From Chaetoceros tenuissimus (taxonomy: Eukaryota; Bacillariophyta; Thalassiosirophyceae; Chaetocerotales; Chaetocerotaceae), in NCBI GenBank assembly GCA_021927905.1, contig BLLK01000022.1, positions 3,596,001 through 3,660,000 of the forward strand: 64,000 bases of DNA. Direction: 5' to 3'. The position numbers and the translations under genes are program-made. This document shows positions 1-10,100 of the stretch, piece after piece; the first letter of the stretch is position 1, and every line of letters starts with the position of its first letter. The notes under the pieces were generated by a model. The model had not been told where the DNA came from, ran no database searches, and saw nothing but the letters and a program-made list of their open reading frames with translations.

Positions 1-246
1 ATGCGATTTTCATTGAGGAAACGTCATAATGATGTCAGTCATAACGAGAAAAGTATTGTAAATGTAGGTGATATTTGACTGCAGTTACATCACAGCATAT
101 TTATAAACACACTCATGATACACATAAAAACGTTCAAATTTGTGGGACAAGCAATGAGGAGATATGAAGCACATATTATGAGACATCTATAAGTAGTGTA
201 CGCTGATGTATAATACTTGTATCAATCTATTTATAAATATTGTGGA
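1..246. other. Downstream flank of the first ShKT gene
   Basis: No gene is visible. From about 150 on, the sequence resembles the regions that follow the other two family members near 2580 and 5340, with shared stretches such as agtgtacgctgatg and ttgtatcaat. It therefore belongs to the duplicated unit of the tandem family and probably contains the 3' UTR of the minus-strand gene ending at 247. Confidence 0.5.
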
Positions 247-2250
247 TTATTGCACTTCAAATTTCCCCATCTTTGATCGAACCAACTTATTGCATGGGTC
301 CTTCTTGTATTCCTCCAATAAACCATTGAAGACAGTTGGATCTGCAACAGCCACATCAGCCCTACTCTCATCCGAAGCCAAAGGAACCCAATAGAGCTGT
401 AACCAAGTTGCCATTTCATACGAATAAGATAAAAGTCTAGCTCTCAAATCGTCATATTCATTTTTGCAAAAGTCCAAAGAGTTGACATTGGCCAATTCCT
501 TATCATGATCTAGTCGCGATTCTTTTAGTTGCTGCAAGTCATGAGGGATATGATCTACGCCCAAATATTTGGCAAGTGACTCCCAGAAATACTCGCCAGT
601 GAGTTCCAAGTCATCGTAAAGAAATACAGGGTTTTTCACTTGATCATTTTTGACTGCATTTCCTCCATCCTCATCATCAACAGCCAAATACTTGCGTTCC
701 TCATCTGATAAAGAAGTTTTGCCTAACCTAGCTAATCCTAAATGAAACCTTGATCGATGCATACAAAAGAATTGATTCAGCTTACATGTATGTCGACATC
801 TTCTTCCTGTACAAAGCGTTGTCAACTCATATGGGTCTTGATTATTAGTCATTCTATCCAGTTGCTTATTTTTCGCAGCTTGATCCCAAAACTCTTTGAA
901 CCAAATGACTGGATGCTTGATACCGACCATTAACTTGGTCTTTGGCAAATGTTGAGAGAATTCCACAGCATTTGCATCATTACCAGACCCCATGAAGGAT
1001 GAACAATGCGATCCTCGCAATGGCTTATTTTCATTGCCCTCTATTTTCGCCCAGTTTTGATAACTGTACCAAACAGTCTGATGGAGTGGAGTACAAACAT
1101 CAGCTGGAACCATGGGAGTGATGTACATCAGCGACTTTGTTAGATCAGCAGTACAATGATTATTTCCAATGATGAAGAAGTCTAGAATCGGACCAGATTG
1201 ATCTGCATTTTCAAGCAAATTATCAGTTGTAGATTCATCTCCTTCAAACCATGAAGTGAAGTGATCATCGCGTGTCTTGATCCAGTCTATGTCTACAACT
1301 GACGCGTCTAATGTCTGTATATTTTCTGTAGGGGTCGATGCTGCTTCTTCATCTTTGGGAGAAGTTTCACTTGGAGTTGCAGCTTCTTCTTCAGTTGAAG
1401 TCGAGTCTGAGGATGATGGCTGTGCTCCCTCCTCCTCACCCTCCGTTATTTCTTTGCACACGCCACAGCTTCTTGCACAATGGCTCAACATGTATTCTGG
1501 ATTTGCTTTGCATTCATCTATTGCAGCCCAATGAGGACAGGAATCATGGTCATCTTTGCAATCATCGGGAATTGGATCATTTTCTGCAGAACTCGAGTCT
1601 GATATCAAGAGCTGTTCTTCCTCCTCCTTCTTCTCCTCCTGCTGCTCTTCCTCATTCTCTTCTGTTGAAGTGGGGTCTGATGATGAAGCCTTTTCTTGTT
1701 CCTCCTCCTTCTCCTCCTCCTCAGCTTCTTCTGTTGAGCTTGGGTCTGATGACAAAGGCTGCTGTTCCTCCTCCTCAGTCTCTTCTGTTGAAGTCAAGTC
1801 TGATGATAAATGCTGTGCTCCCTCCTCCTCCTTCTCGGACTCCTCTATATCTTTACAAACGCCACAGCTTCTTGCACAATTGTTCAACATGAACTCTGGA
1901 TTTTCCTTGCATTCATCTTTTGCAGCCCAATGAGGACAGGAATCATGGTCATCTTTGCACGTTGCTCTACCCTTCACTTCCAAACTATGATCAAAGAATT
2001 CTCCTGGTGTTTGATCATCATCTGCTCCATAGTATTTATCTAAAGATGAGCCGGTACTTGTATCAGACATGATTTTATGAGAGTCGTGGCCCATTAATAA
2101 TCCAAATACAAATGTAACCGACACTAGCATAGCGATCTTGGACTTTTTCGGTTTTTTCTCTCTTTGCTTGTATGGGTTGCGAGCATTGTCTTCTAAAATA
2201 AAGACATTGGGGTTTGAGGGTGACTCGACCATTAACTTATGTTTCACCAT
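247..2250 (-). CDS. Type II membrane protein, two ShKT domains plus sulfotransferase-like domain
   Basis: Single-exon frame of 667 aa. A short basic cytoplasmic tail is followed by one membrane segment at about residues 39-55, which predicts a type II Golgi or secretory topology. Two six-cysteine ShKT modules lie at about 98-132 and 231-265 (pattern CKD..DSC..DEC..NNC..RSC..GVC). They are separated by Glu/Ser-rich low-complexity linkers. The C-terminal half, about 355-640, resembles a P-loop sulfotransferase fold: a beta-strand/loop at DFFIIGNNHCTADLTKSL, a KHPVIWF segment where PAPS-binding enzymes have R-x-P, and a late FLYDDL...LAKYLGV block. Sulfotransferase activity is inferred, since the glycine-rich PAPS loop is not canonical. 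It is the first of three tandem same-strand paralogs. The start is the only good ATG before the basic-tail/TM segment and is conserved in all three copies. Confidence 0.82.
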   Translation of the reverse strand: MVKHKLMVESPSNPNVFILEDNARNPYKQREKKPKKSKIAMLVSVTFVFGLLMGHDSHKIMSDTSTGSSLDKYYGADDDQTPGEFFDHSLEVKGRATCKDDHDSCPHWAAKDECKENPEFMLNNCARSCGVCKDIEESEKEEEGAQHLSSDLTSTEETEEEEQQPLSSDPSSTEEAEEEEKEEEQEKASSSDPTSTEENEEEQQEEKKEEEEQLLISDSSSAENDPIPDDCKDDHDSCPHWAAIDECKANPEYMLSHCARSCGVCKEITEGEEEGAQPSSSDSTSTEEEAATPSETSPKDEEAASTPTENIQTLDASVVDIDWIKTRDDHFTSWFEGDESTTDNLLENADQSGPILDFFIIGNNHCTADLTKSLMYITPMVPADVCTPLHQTVWYSYQNWAKIEGNENKPLRGSHCSSFMGSGNDANAVEFSQHLPKTKLMVGIKHPVIWFKEFWDQAAKNKQLDRMTNNQDPYELTTLCTGRRCRHTCKLNQFFCMHRSRFHLGLARLGKTSLSDEERKYLAVDDEDGGNAVKNDQVKNPVFLYDDLELTGEYFWESLAKYLGVDHIPHDLQQLKESRLDHDKELANVNSLDFCKNEYDDLRARLLSYSYEMATWLQLYWVPLASDESRADVAVADPTVFNGLLEEYKKDPCNKLVRSKMGKFEVQ

Positions 2251-2621
2251 TGTTGCATATAATTATTCAATTGAATCTGAACACATGTATTAATAGCATC
2301 CGTGTAGAATATGAATTGTATATTAGTAAAGTGATCACACGCGAACTTTTGTATAATCGTTGTTAATAATGGTAGCACGAAGAAAAAGTGTCATTTTCAA
2401 CCCATTCTCAAATTCTGTCACTTTATTGCCATAGGCATTAACACAGGAATGCTTGAGCAGTCGTTCGTACCCTAGCATGATGTATGTTTTGAGGAGTTGA
2501 GCAGCAAATAATGAGCTGCTCTGCGTACATGGCTTCGTGTGATGAGCGATATTCAGGTTGAGACATGAGAAGTGTACGCGATGTAGAATAATTGTATCAA
2601 TAAAACATGCATTACACTACA
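2251..2621. repeat. Duplicated intergenic spacer, copy 1
   Basis: This spacer between the first two ShKT-family genes is almost identical to 5028-5398 over its whole length, with only scattered substitutions. It holds the promoter of the gene ending at 247 and the 3' flank of the gene starting at 5027. No coding region is visible. The identity shows that the duplication unit was gene plus flank. Confidence 0.85.
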
Positions 2622-5027
2622 TTATGGTACTACATATTTCCCCATCTTTGATCGAACCAACTTATTGCATGGGTCCTTCTTGTATTTCTCCAATAAACCA
2701 TTGAAGACAGTTGGATCTGCAACAGCCACATCAGCCCTACTCTCATCCGAAGCCAAAGGAATCCAATAGAGCTGTAACCAAGTTGCCATTTCATACGAAT
2801 AAGATAAAAGTCTAGCTCTCAAATCATCATATTCATTTTTGCAAAAGTCCAAAGAGTTGACATTGGCCAATTCCTTATCATGATCTAGTCGCGATTCTTT
2901 TAGTTGCTGCAAGTCATGAGGGATATGATCTACGCCCAAATATTTGGCAAGTGACTCCCAGAAATACTCGCCAGTGAGTTCCAAGTCATCGTAAAGAAAT
3001 ACAGGGTTTTTCACTTGATCATTTTTGACTGCATTTCCTCCATCCTCATCATCAACAGCCAAATACTTGCGCTCTTCCTCTGATAGAGGGGTTTTGCCTA
3101 ACCTCGCCAATCCTAAATGAAACCTTGATCGATGCATACAAAAGAATTGATTCAGCTTACATGTATGTCGACATCTTCTTCTTGTACAAAGCGTTGTCAA
3201 CTCATATGGGTCTTGATTATTAGTCATTCTATCCAATTGCTTATTTTTCGCAGCTTGATCCCAAAATTCCTTGAACCAAATGACTGGATGTTTGATACCG
3301 ACCATTAACTTGGTCTTTGGCAAGTGTTGAGAGAATTCCACAGCATTTGCATCATTACCAGACCCCATGAAGGATGAACAATGAGATCCTCGCAATGGCT
3401 TATTTTCATTACCCTCTATTTTCGCCCAGTTTTGATAGCTGTACCAAACAGTCTGATGAACTGGAGTACAAACATCAGCTGGAACCATGGGAGTAACATG
3501 CATCAGTGACTTTGTTAGATCAGCAGTACAATGATTATTTCCAATGATGAAGAAGTCTAGAATCGGACCAGATTGATCTGCATTTTCAAGCAAATTATCA
3601 GTTGTAGATTCATCTCCCTCAAACCATGAAGTGAAGTGATCATCGCGTGTCTTGAACCAGTCCAAGTCTACCACTGACGCGTCTAATGTCTGTATATTTT
3701 CTGTAGGGGTCGATGCTGCTTCTCCATCTTTGGGAGAAGTTTCACTTGGAGTTGCAGCCTCTTCTTCTGTTGAAGTCGAGTCTGAGGATGAAGGCTGGTC
3801 CTTCTCCTCGGTCTCCTCTATGTCTTGGCACACGCCACAGCTTCTTGCACAATTGTTCAACATGTATTCTGGATTTGCTTTGCATTCATCTTTTGCAGCC
3901 CAATGAGGACAGGAATCATGGGCATCTTTGCAATCATCGGGAATTGGATCATTTTCTGTAGAACTTGAATCTGATGACAAGGGCTGTTCCTCCTCCTGCT
4001 GTTCTTCCTTCTCCTCCTCCTCCTCCTGCTGCTCTTCCTCATTCTCTTCTGTTGAAGTCGAGTCTGATGATGAAGCCTTTTCTTGTTCCTCCTCCTTCTC
4101 CTCCTCCTCAGCTTCTTCTGTTGAGCTTGGGTCTGATGACAAAGGCTGCTGTTCCTCCTCCTCCGTCTCTTCTGTTGAAGTTGGGTCTGATGATGAAGGC
4201 TGGTCCTTCTCCTCGGTCTCCTCTATATCTTGGCACACGCCACAGCTTCTTGCACAATTGTTCAACATGTATTCTGGATTTGCCTTGCATTCATCTATTG
4301 CAGCCCAATGAGGACAGGAATCATGGGCATCTTTGCAATCATCGGGAATTGGATCATTTTCTGTAGAACTTGAATCTGATGACAAGGGTTGTTCCTTCTC
4401 CTCCTCCTCCTTCTCCTCCTTCTCCTCCTGCTGCTCTACCTCATTCTCTTCTGTCGGAGTCGAGTCTGATAATGAAGCCTTTTCTTGTTCTTCCTCCTTC
4501 TTCTCCTCCTCAGCTTCTTCTGTTGAGCTTGGGTCTGATGACAAAGGCTGCTGTTCCTCCTCCTCAGTCTCTTCTGTTGAAGTTGGGTCTGATGATGAAG
4601 GCTGGTCCTTCTCCTCGGTCTCCTCTATATCTTGGCACACGCCACAGCTTCTTGCACAATTGTTCAACATGTACTCTGGATTTGCCTTGCATTCATCTTT
4701 TGCAGCCCAATGAGGACAGGAATCATGGGCATCTTTGCACGTTGCTCTACCCTTCACTTCCAAACTATGATCATAGAATTCTCCTGGTGTTTGATCATCA
4801 TCTGCTCCATAGTATTTATCTAAAGATGAGCCTGTACTTGTATCAGACATGATTTTATGAGAGCCGTGGCCCATTAATAATCCAAATACAAATGTAACCG
4901 ACACTAGCATAGCGATCTTGGACTTTAGCTTTTTCTCTCTTTGCTTGTATGGGTTGCGAGTATTGTCTTCTAAAATAAAGACATTGGGGTTTGAGGGTGA
5001 CTCGACCATTAACTTGTGTTTCACCAT
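2622..5027 (-). CDS. Type II membrane protein, three ShKT domains plus sulfotransferase-like domain
   Basis: Single-exon frame of 801 aa, the longest of the three tandem paralogs. The N-terminal tail and membrane segment (about residues 38-54) match the neighbours almost exactly. Three ShKT modules with six cysteines each lie at about 97-131, 231-265 and 366-400. They are spaced about 134-135 residues apart by acidic Glu/Ser/Thr linkers, so the ShKT module plus linker is itself a tandem repeat. The sulfotransferase-like C-terminal domain is nearly identical to that of the 667-aa copy. Known ShKT domains occur as toxin-like or enzyme-associated modules; here they sit on a stalk between membrane and catalytic-like domain and may serve in binding. 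Substrate and activity are unknown. Confidence 0.82.
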   Translation of the reverse strand: MVKHKLMVESPSNPNVFILEDNTRNPYKQREKKLKSKIAMLVSVTFVFGLLMGHGSHKIMSDTSTGSSLDKYYGADDDQTPGEFYDHSLEVKGRATCKDAHDSCPHWAAKDECKANPEYMLNNCARSCGVCQDIEETEEKDQPSSSDPTSTEETEEEEQQPLSSDPSSTEEAEEEKKEEEQEKASLSDSTPTEENEVEQQEEKEEKEEEEKEQPLSSDSSSTENDPIPDDCKDAHDSCPHWAAIDECKANPEYMLNNCARSCGVCQDIEETEEKDQPSSSDPTSTEETEEEEQQPLSSDPSSTEEAEEEEKEEEQEKASSSDSTSTEENEEEQQEEEEEKEEQQEEEQPLSSDSSSTENDPIPDDCKDAHDSCPHWAAKDECKANPEYMLNNCARSCGVCQDIEETEEKDQPSSSDSTSTEEEAATPSETSPKDGEAASTPTENIQTLDASVVDLDWFKTRDDHFTSWFEGDESTTDNLLENADQSGPILDFFIIGNNHCTADLTKSLMHVTPMVPADVCTPVHQTVWYSYQNWAKIEGNENKPLRGSHCSSFMGSGNDANAVEFSQHLPKTKLMVGIKHPVIWFKEFWDQAAKNKQLDRMTNNQDPYELTTLCTRRRCRHTCKLNQFFCMHRSRFHLGLARLGKTPLSEEERKYLAVDDEDGGNAVKNDQVKNPVFLYDDLELTGEYFWESLAKYLGVDHIPHDLQQLKESRLDHDKELANVNSLDFCKNEYDDLRARLLSYSYEMATWLQLYWIPLASDESRADVAVADPTVFNGLLEKYKKDPCNKLVRSKMGKYVVP

Positions 5028-5398
5028 TGTTGTATATAATTATTCAATTGAATCTGAACACATGTATTAACATCATCCGTGTAGAATGTTAATTGTATAT
5101 TAGTAAAGTGATCACACGCGAACTTTTGTATAATCTTTGTTAATAATGGTAGCACGAAGAAAAAGTGTCATTTTCAACCCATTCTCAAATTCTGTCACTT
5201 TATTGCCATAGGCATTAACACAGGAATGCTTGAGCAGTCGTTCGTACCCTAGCATGATGTATGTTTTGAGGAGTTGAGCAGCAAATAATGAGCTGCTCTG
5301 CGTACATGGCTTCGTGTGATGAGCGATATTCAGGTTGAGACATGAGAAGTGTACGCTGATGAGAATAATTGTATCAATAAATCATGCATTACACTACA
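5028..5398. repeat. Duplicated intergenic spacer, copy 2
   Basis: Near-identical copy of 2251-2621, including the stretches cgaacttttgtataatc and gtcactttattgcc. It contains the presumed promoter of the gene that starts at 5027 and the 3' flank of the gene ending at 5399. No frame with coding character was found. Confidence 0.85.
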
Positions 5399-6964
5399 TT
5401 ATGGTACTACAAACTTTCCCGTCTTTGATCGAACCAACTTATTGCATGGGTCCTTCTTGTATTCCTCCAATAAACCATTGAAGACAGTTGGATCTGCAAC
5501 AGCCACATCAGCCCTACTCTCATCCGAAGCCAAAGGAACCCAATAGAGCTGTAACCAAGTTGCCATTTCATACGAATAAGATAAAAGTCTAGCTCTCAAA
5601 TCATCATATTCATTTTTGCAAAAGTCCAAAGAGTTGACATTGGCCAATTCCTTATCATGATCTAGTCGCGATTCTTTTAGTTGCTGCAAGTCATGAGGGA
5701 TATGATCTACGCCCAAATATTTGGCAAGTGACTCCCAGAAATACTCGCCAGTGAGTTCCAAGTCATCGTAAAGAAATACAGGGTTTTTCACTTGATCATT
5801 TTTGACTGCATTTCCTCCATCCTCATCATCAACAGCCAAATACTTGCGTTCCTCATCTGATAAAGAAGTTTTGCCTAACCTTGCCAATCCTAAATGAAAC
5901 CTTGATCGATGCATACAAAAGAATTGATTCAGCTTACATGTATGTCGACATCTTCTTCCTGTACAAAGCGTTGTCAACTCATATGGATCTTGATTATTAG
6001 TCATTCGATCCAGTTGCTTATTTTTTGCAGCTTGGTCCCAAAACTCTTTGAACCAAATGACTGGATGCTTGATACCGACCAGTAACTTGGTCTTTGGCAA
6101 GTGTTGAGAGAATTCCACAGCATTTGCATCATTACCAGACCCCATGAAGGATGAACAATGCGATCCTCGCAATGGCTTATTTTCATTGCCCTCTATTTTC
6201 GCCCAGTTTTGATAACTGTACCAAACAGTCTGATGGACTGGAGTACAAACATCAGCTGCAATCATGGGAGTAATATGCATCAGTGCCTTTGTTAAATCAG
6301 CAGTACAATGATTATTTCCAATGATGAAGAAGTCAAGAATCGGACCGGCTTGGTCTGCATTTTCAAGGAGTTTATCTGTTGTAGATTCATCTCCCTCAAA
6401 CCATGAATTGAAGTGATCATCGCGTGTCTTGAACCAGTCCAAGTCTACCACTGATACATCTAATGTCGGTATATTTTCTGTAGGGGTTGATGCTGCTTCT
6501 TCAACTTTGGGAGAAGTTTCTCTTGGAGCCGCAGCATCTTCTTCAGTTGGAGTCGAGTCTGATAATGAAACCTTTTCTTCTTCCTTCTTCTCCTCCTCCT
6601 TTACATCGGAAGTATTGTCCAATATATCATTCTCGTTCACTGGAGAACTTGGGCTATCTTCTACTGCCGTGGTAATCGCTGCTTCACCCTTCCCTTCTAA
6701 ACTATGATCATAGAATTCTCCTGGTGTTTGATCATCATCTGCTCCATAGTATTTATCTACAGATGAGCCTGTACCTGCATCAGACATGATTTTATGAGAG
6801 CCGTGGCCCATTAATAACCCAAAGGCAAATGTAACCGACACTAGGATGGCAATCTTGGACTTTTGTTTTTTCTCTCTTTGCTTGTATGGGTTGCGAGTAC
6901 TGTCCTGTAAAATAAAGACATTTGGGTTTGAGGGTAACTCGACCATTAACTTATGCTTCACCAT
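5399..6964 (-). CDS. Type II membrane protein, sulfotransferase-like, no ShKT domain
   Basis: Single-exon frame of 521 aa, third member of the tandem family. It keeps the basic tail, the membrane segment (about residues 38-54) and the sulfotransferase-like domain, which is nearly identical to that of the other copies. It has no ShKT module: the stalk is a shorter acidic Ser/Thr/Glu segment. Either this copy lost the modules or it represents the ancestral form. The nucleotide identity of the C-terminal half to its neighbours is very high even at synonymous sites, which suggests recent duplication or gene conversion. It ends the family array; the ATR gene follows 217 bp away on the same strand. 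Confidence 0.82.
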   Translation of the reverse strand: MVKHKLMVELPSNPNVFILQDSTRNPYKQREKKQKSKIAILVSVTFAFGLLMGHGSHKIMSDAGTGSSVDKYYGADDDQTPGEFYDHSLEGKGEAAITTAVEDSPSSPVNENDILDNTSDVKEEEKKEEEKVSLSDSTPTEEDAAAPRETSPKVEEAASTPTENIPTLDVSVVDLDWFKTRDDHFNSWFEGDESTTDKLLENADQAGPILDFFIIGNNHCTADLTKALMHITPMIAADVCTPVHQTVWYSYQNWAKIEGNENKPLRGSHCSSFMGSGNDANAVEFSQHLPKTKLLVGIKHPVIWFKEFWDQAAKNKQLDRMTNNQDPYELTTLCTGRRCRHTCKLNQFFCMHRSRFHLGLARLGKTSLSDEERKYLAVDDEDGGNAVKNDQVKNPVFLYDDLELTGEYFWESLAKYLGVDHIPHDLQQLKESRLDHDKELANVNSLDFCKNEYDDLRARLLSYSYEMATWLQLYWVPLASDESRADVAVADPTVFNGLLEEYKKDPCNKLVRSKTGKFVVP

Positions 6965-7181
6965 TGTTACATATAATAATTATTCAATTGATTCATACCA
7001 CATGTTCATCATGTAATACGTAGCACATGATGCATAGCAAACTTTTTTGAACGACGAGAAAAAAAGTGCCATTTTCAAATTTCTTCCACCCCTTCCTCCC
7101 AGATTAGGCCTTTTTCTACTAAATTTAGTCTATTTATGTCTTGTTTTCCAATGACGTACATAGTATTTAGATTACAAAATA

Positions 7182-10100
7182 TTACAACCAACTCATCCAT
7201 CCAACATACATGAGAACAAGATTCTCATGACTTGTTGCTTCAACAATCATTTTCTGAACTTGACCTTCGACGGACAAAGGTACCATATTTGCAACTTCAT
7301 CATAGGTACCAGTACGATCCGTTCTCTTGACCTTTTTGAAATTTGGATTCTTCAAATTGTAGATTCCTCGTAAACGTTCATCAATCACACGAATGGACCT
7401 CTTTGCTTCCGCATTGACTTTTCCATCACGGTCATTTGTGATTGCATTCTGAGCTGACCTTGTCTTCCAATCAATCACTGGATCACGAATGAATGGCTCT
7501 AGAACTGAAAGTAAGACATCGCGATTCTGACGTAATGTTGTCATTGCTGAGGTAAGACCTCCTGTAAAGACACCATCTGCACCAGTTGGACCAAACCCAT
7601 CTAGCATATTTGGAGTTAGACGGAATGGAACAACTTCTGGAGTTGGAAGAGTGAGACCTTTATCGAAGATGCAGTCAAAGTCTACATGGACGCATTCCCC
7701 GCATGTTGTGTCGATCAAAATATTCTCGGAATGTCGATCGCCTAGTCCAATCATATGTCCAACTGCAGCCCAAGAGGCTGCAGAAAGTGCAAATCGTGTT
7801 CTTGCTTCGAACCATTTGTGAGGGTCTTGAAAGTTCTGGACAAACCACCAGTAGAACACGGGAGGATACTCTTTGAGCATGAACTCTTTGTAGTCATGTG
7901 CTGCCTTGGAGAGATTACCAGTCTTGAGGAAAATTTCCTGACATGAAATGAATGACTTTTGAAGATTTGGGTCTGTGAAATTTGTTATACGCCTACCTCT
8001 TCTACGGGCAGAATATTGACCTGCATATGGATTATACGAAGATGACACGAGGTTTCGAAAAGAGTTGGTATTTGGTACCCTTTTTGAAACATGATTAGTG
8101 AACATACGAATTTGATGCTTGAAATCAAAAAAATTTGTCATTGCAAAGACTTACCATTCTAAAATACCACAATCTTCTGATAAGCATACTACTGAGAATG
8201 TACGCAGTTTTAGTCTGCGCTGTTGCCGGCCAGCAGAACTGGACGTAGAAGGTGTTGCAAACAGGCGATTGATCACTGTATTCAGATCTTGAACTCGTGC
8301 ATCTTTCCTCAAATCGCCCTTTGCTTCTTGCTTCAATAGAAAATGAAATTGGCCAATGTCACAGTCTTGAGGTACACTGAGATCTCTCGGCTCGGTTGAT
8401 ATTTTTGTGTCCTCGGTTACTGCAAACACAGAAATTCTCTTGGGCTTAGCTTTTGAAGACATAATTGTCACATTTTCATGAAATCCTCTCATTCTCGGGA
8501 TATTTCTTGGAAATGGATCTTTGCCAAGTGATGGAGAGACAGTTAGTGCGGCCTGAATTGGAGGGAGATAATCTTTTAGAGTCACTTTGCCACCCAATGT
8601 ATTCAATTGTAGCTTTGCATTTCTCCTATCTTGTTTTGATGGTTTGTATTTTGCGATTGTGATCAAATGTTTCATCAATTTTGCGGAGGATTCAAGCAAG
8701 TCGCGACTATATAAATCTTCATTTTTCTCCAAAAATTGTTGAGCTTCATCAAAAATTTCCTTACCAACCTGTGCCCTGGTTTTGTCTGTAGAATGGCGTA
8801 GAACCGATAAATGCCATAAAGATTGGGCAGGAAATTTCACTAAAATCTTTTGAAGGATATGCTTGACTACTTGAACTGTTTCTTGATCAATGTGATTGAT
8901 CCTGCTGATAAGCTGAGGTAAGACTGTGTATAATGATGAGATTGCAATAGACTTCATTCCTTTCCGTACAATAGCTTTGACTTCTTCTTGGTGTTTGCAT
9001 AAGTCTTCGTCCTTCATCTCCACATACTTGTCTATCTTTGTTCTCTTATCTTCCTCCTCTTCTGTGTCTTCTTTGTCCTTCTTGTTCTTATGCTTCTTAC
9101 TTTTCTTGCCTTTCTTATCCTTTTTGCGCTTCTGCTCCTTTTCATCCTCCTCTTCCTCCTCCTCTTCCTCCTTCTCTTTTAAAGAATCAAATGGAACAAA
9201 CTCAATTCCGTTCCTTACTAGCATTTTTTTGTCAACAGATTCTAGATCCACTACGAAAACGGCTTCGTCTACGTCTGTAAGCTTTACATAGAAAGTTTTT
9301 TTATCGCCCCACTCTTCCTCGTCAGCACGAACCTTGACAAAATCCCAGTTGACAATAGCTGTGAAATCAAACCATAATGTAAGCATCCTTGGTAGGGCTT
9401 GGAACACATGGTCCTGGCCTAGTTTGAGAGATTCTATGTATTGTTGAATTGTTGAAATCAAATACTTTCTACAAACTTTATCTGATTTCATTATTGAGCC
9501 TCGAGATATTTCGTCATCTGCATTTTCACCTCTTGACGAAGCCAGAATATTAATTCTAGATTCAAGCACAGAATCGAGATATTTTGCATACATGAAGTTC
9601 GCTTTAAAATGTGTGAGAATAAATGTATAATGTGCATGTATTTGAGATTAGGACTCTGATGTGTATTTACCTTTTTCCCATTCGGGAGTAACGGCGACGA
9701 GAAGCTTATATCGATTTGTCACTTCAGAGCCTGCTTGTAAGCCACTCTCAACTATCCACTCTGTTTGCTGGAGCAGATTCCGAGCGCATGAAAAACGCTC
9801 TCCTTTTTTGCTAAGAGCTTTAAGGAATGCGTCTTTTTCTGCATTCATGAGGCCATTACGAATAATTCTTTCCACCTCAAAATCTTTGATCATATGAAGA
9901 GCTTGTACAGGCTTGAATTCATGCTGAACTTTAGCAAGCTGCAAATTTACTTCGAGCAAATTTATTTTGAAGTCTTCGATTGAAGCAGATGTGGATTCAT
10001 CATTAGCTGCTTGCAGTTTTTCAAACAAGTATTTTGCTCTAGTGAAAGAGCTCTCAGCAAGGTTGAAAAGACCCTCTTTCCTTGCTTTCTCTCCAGAAGT

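Noticed and set aside
1277-4852. Several Ser- and Pro-rich plus-strand frames opposite the ShKT genes
   Set aside because: They are the reverse complement of Glu/Ser-rich linkers and ShKT modules. The repeats follow the minus-strand coding units.
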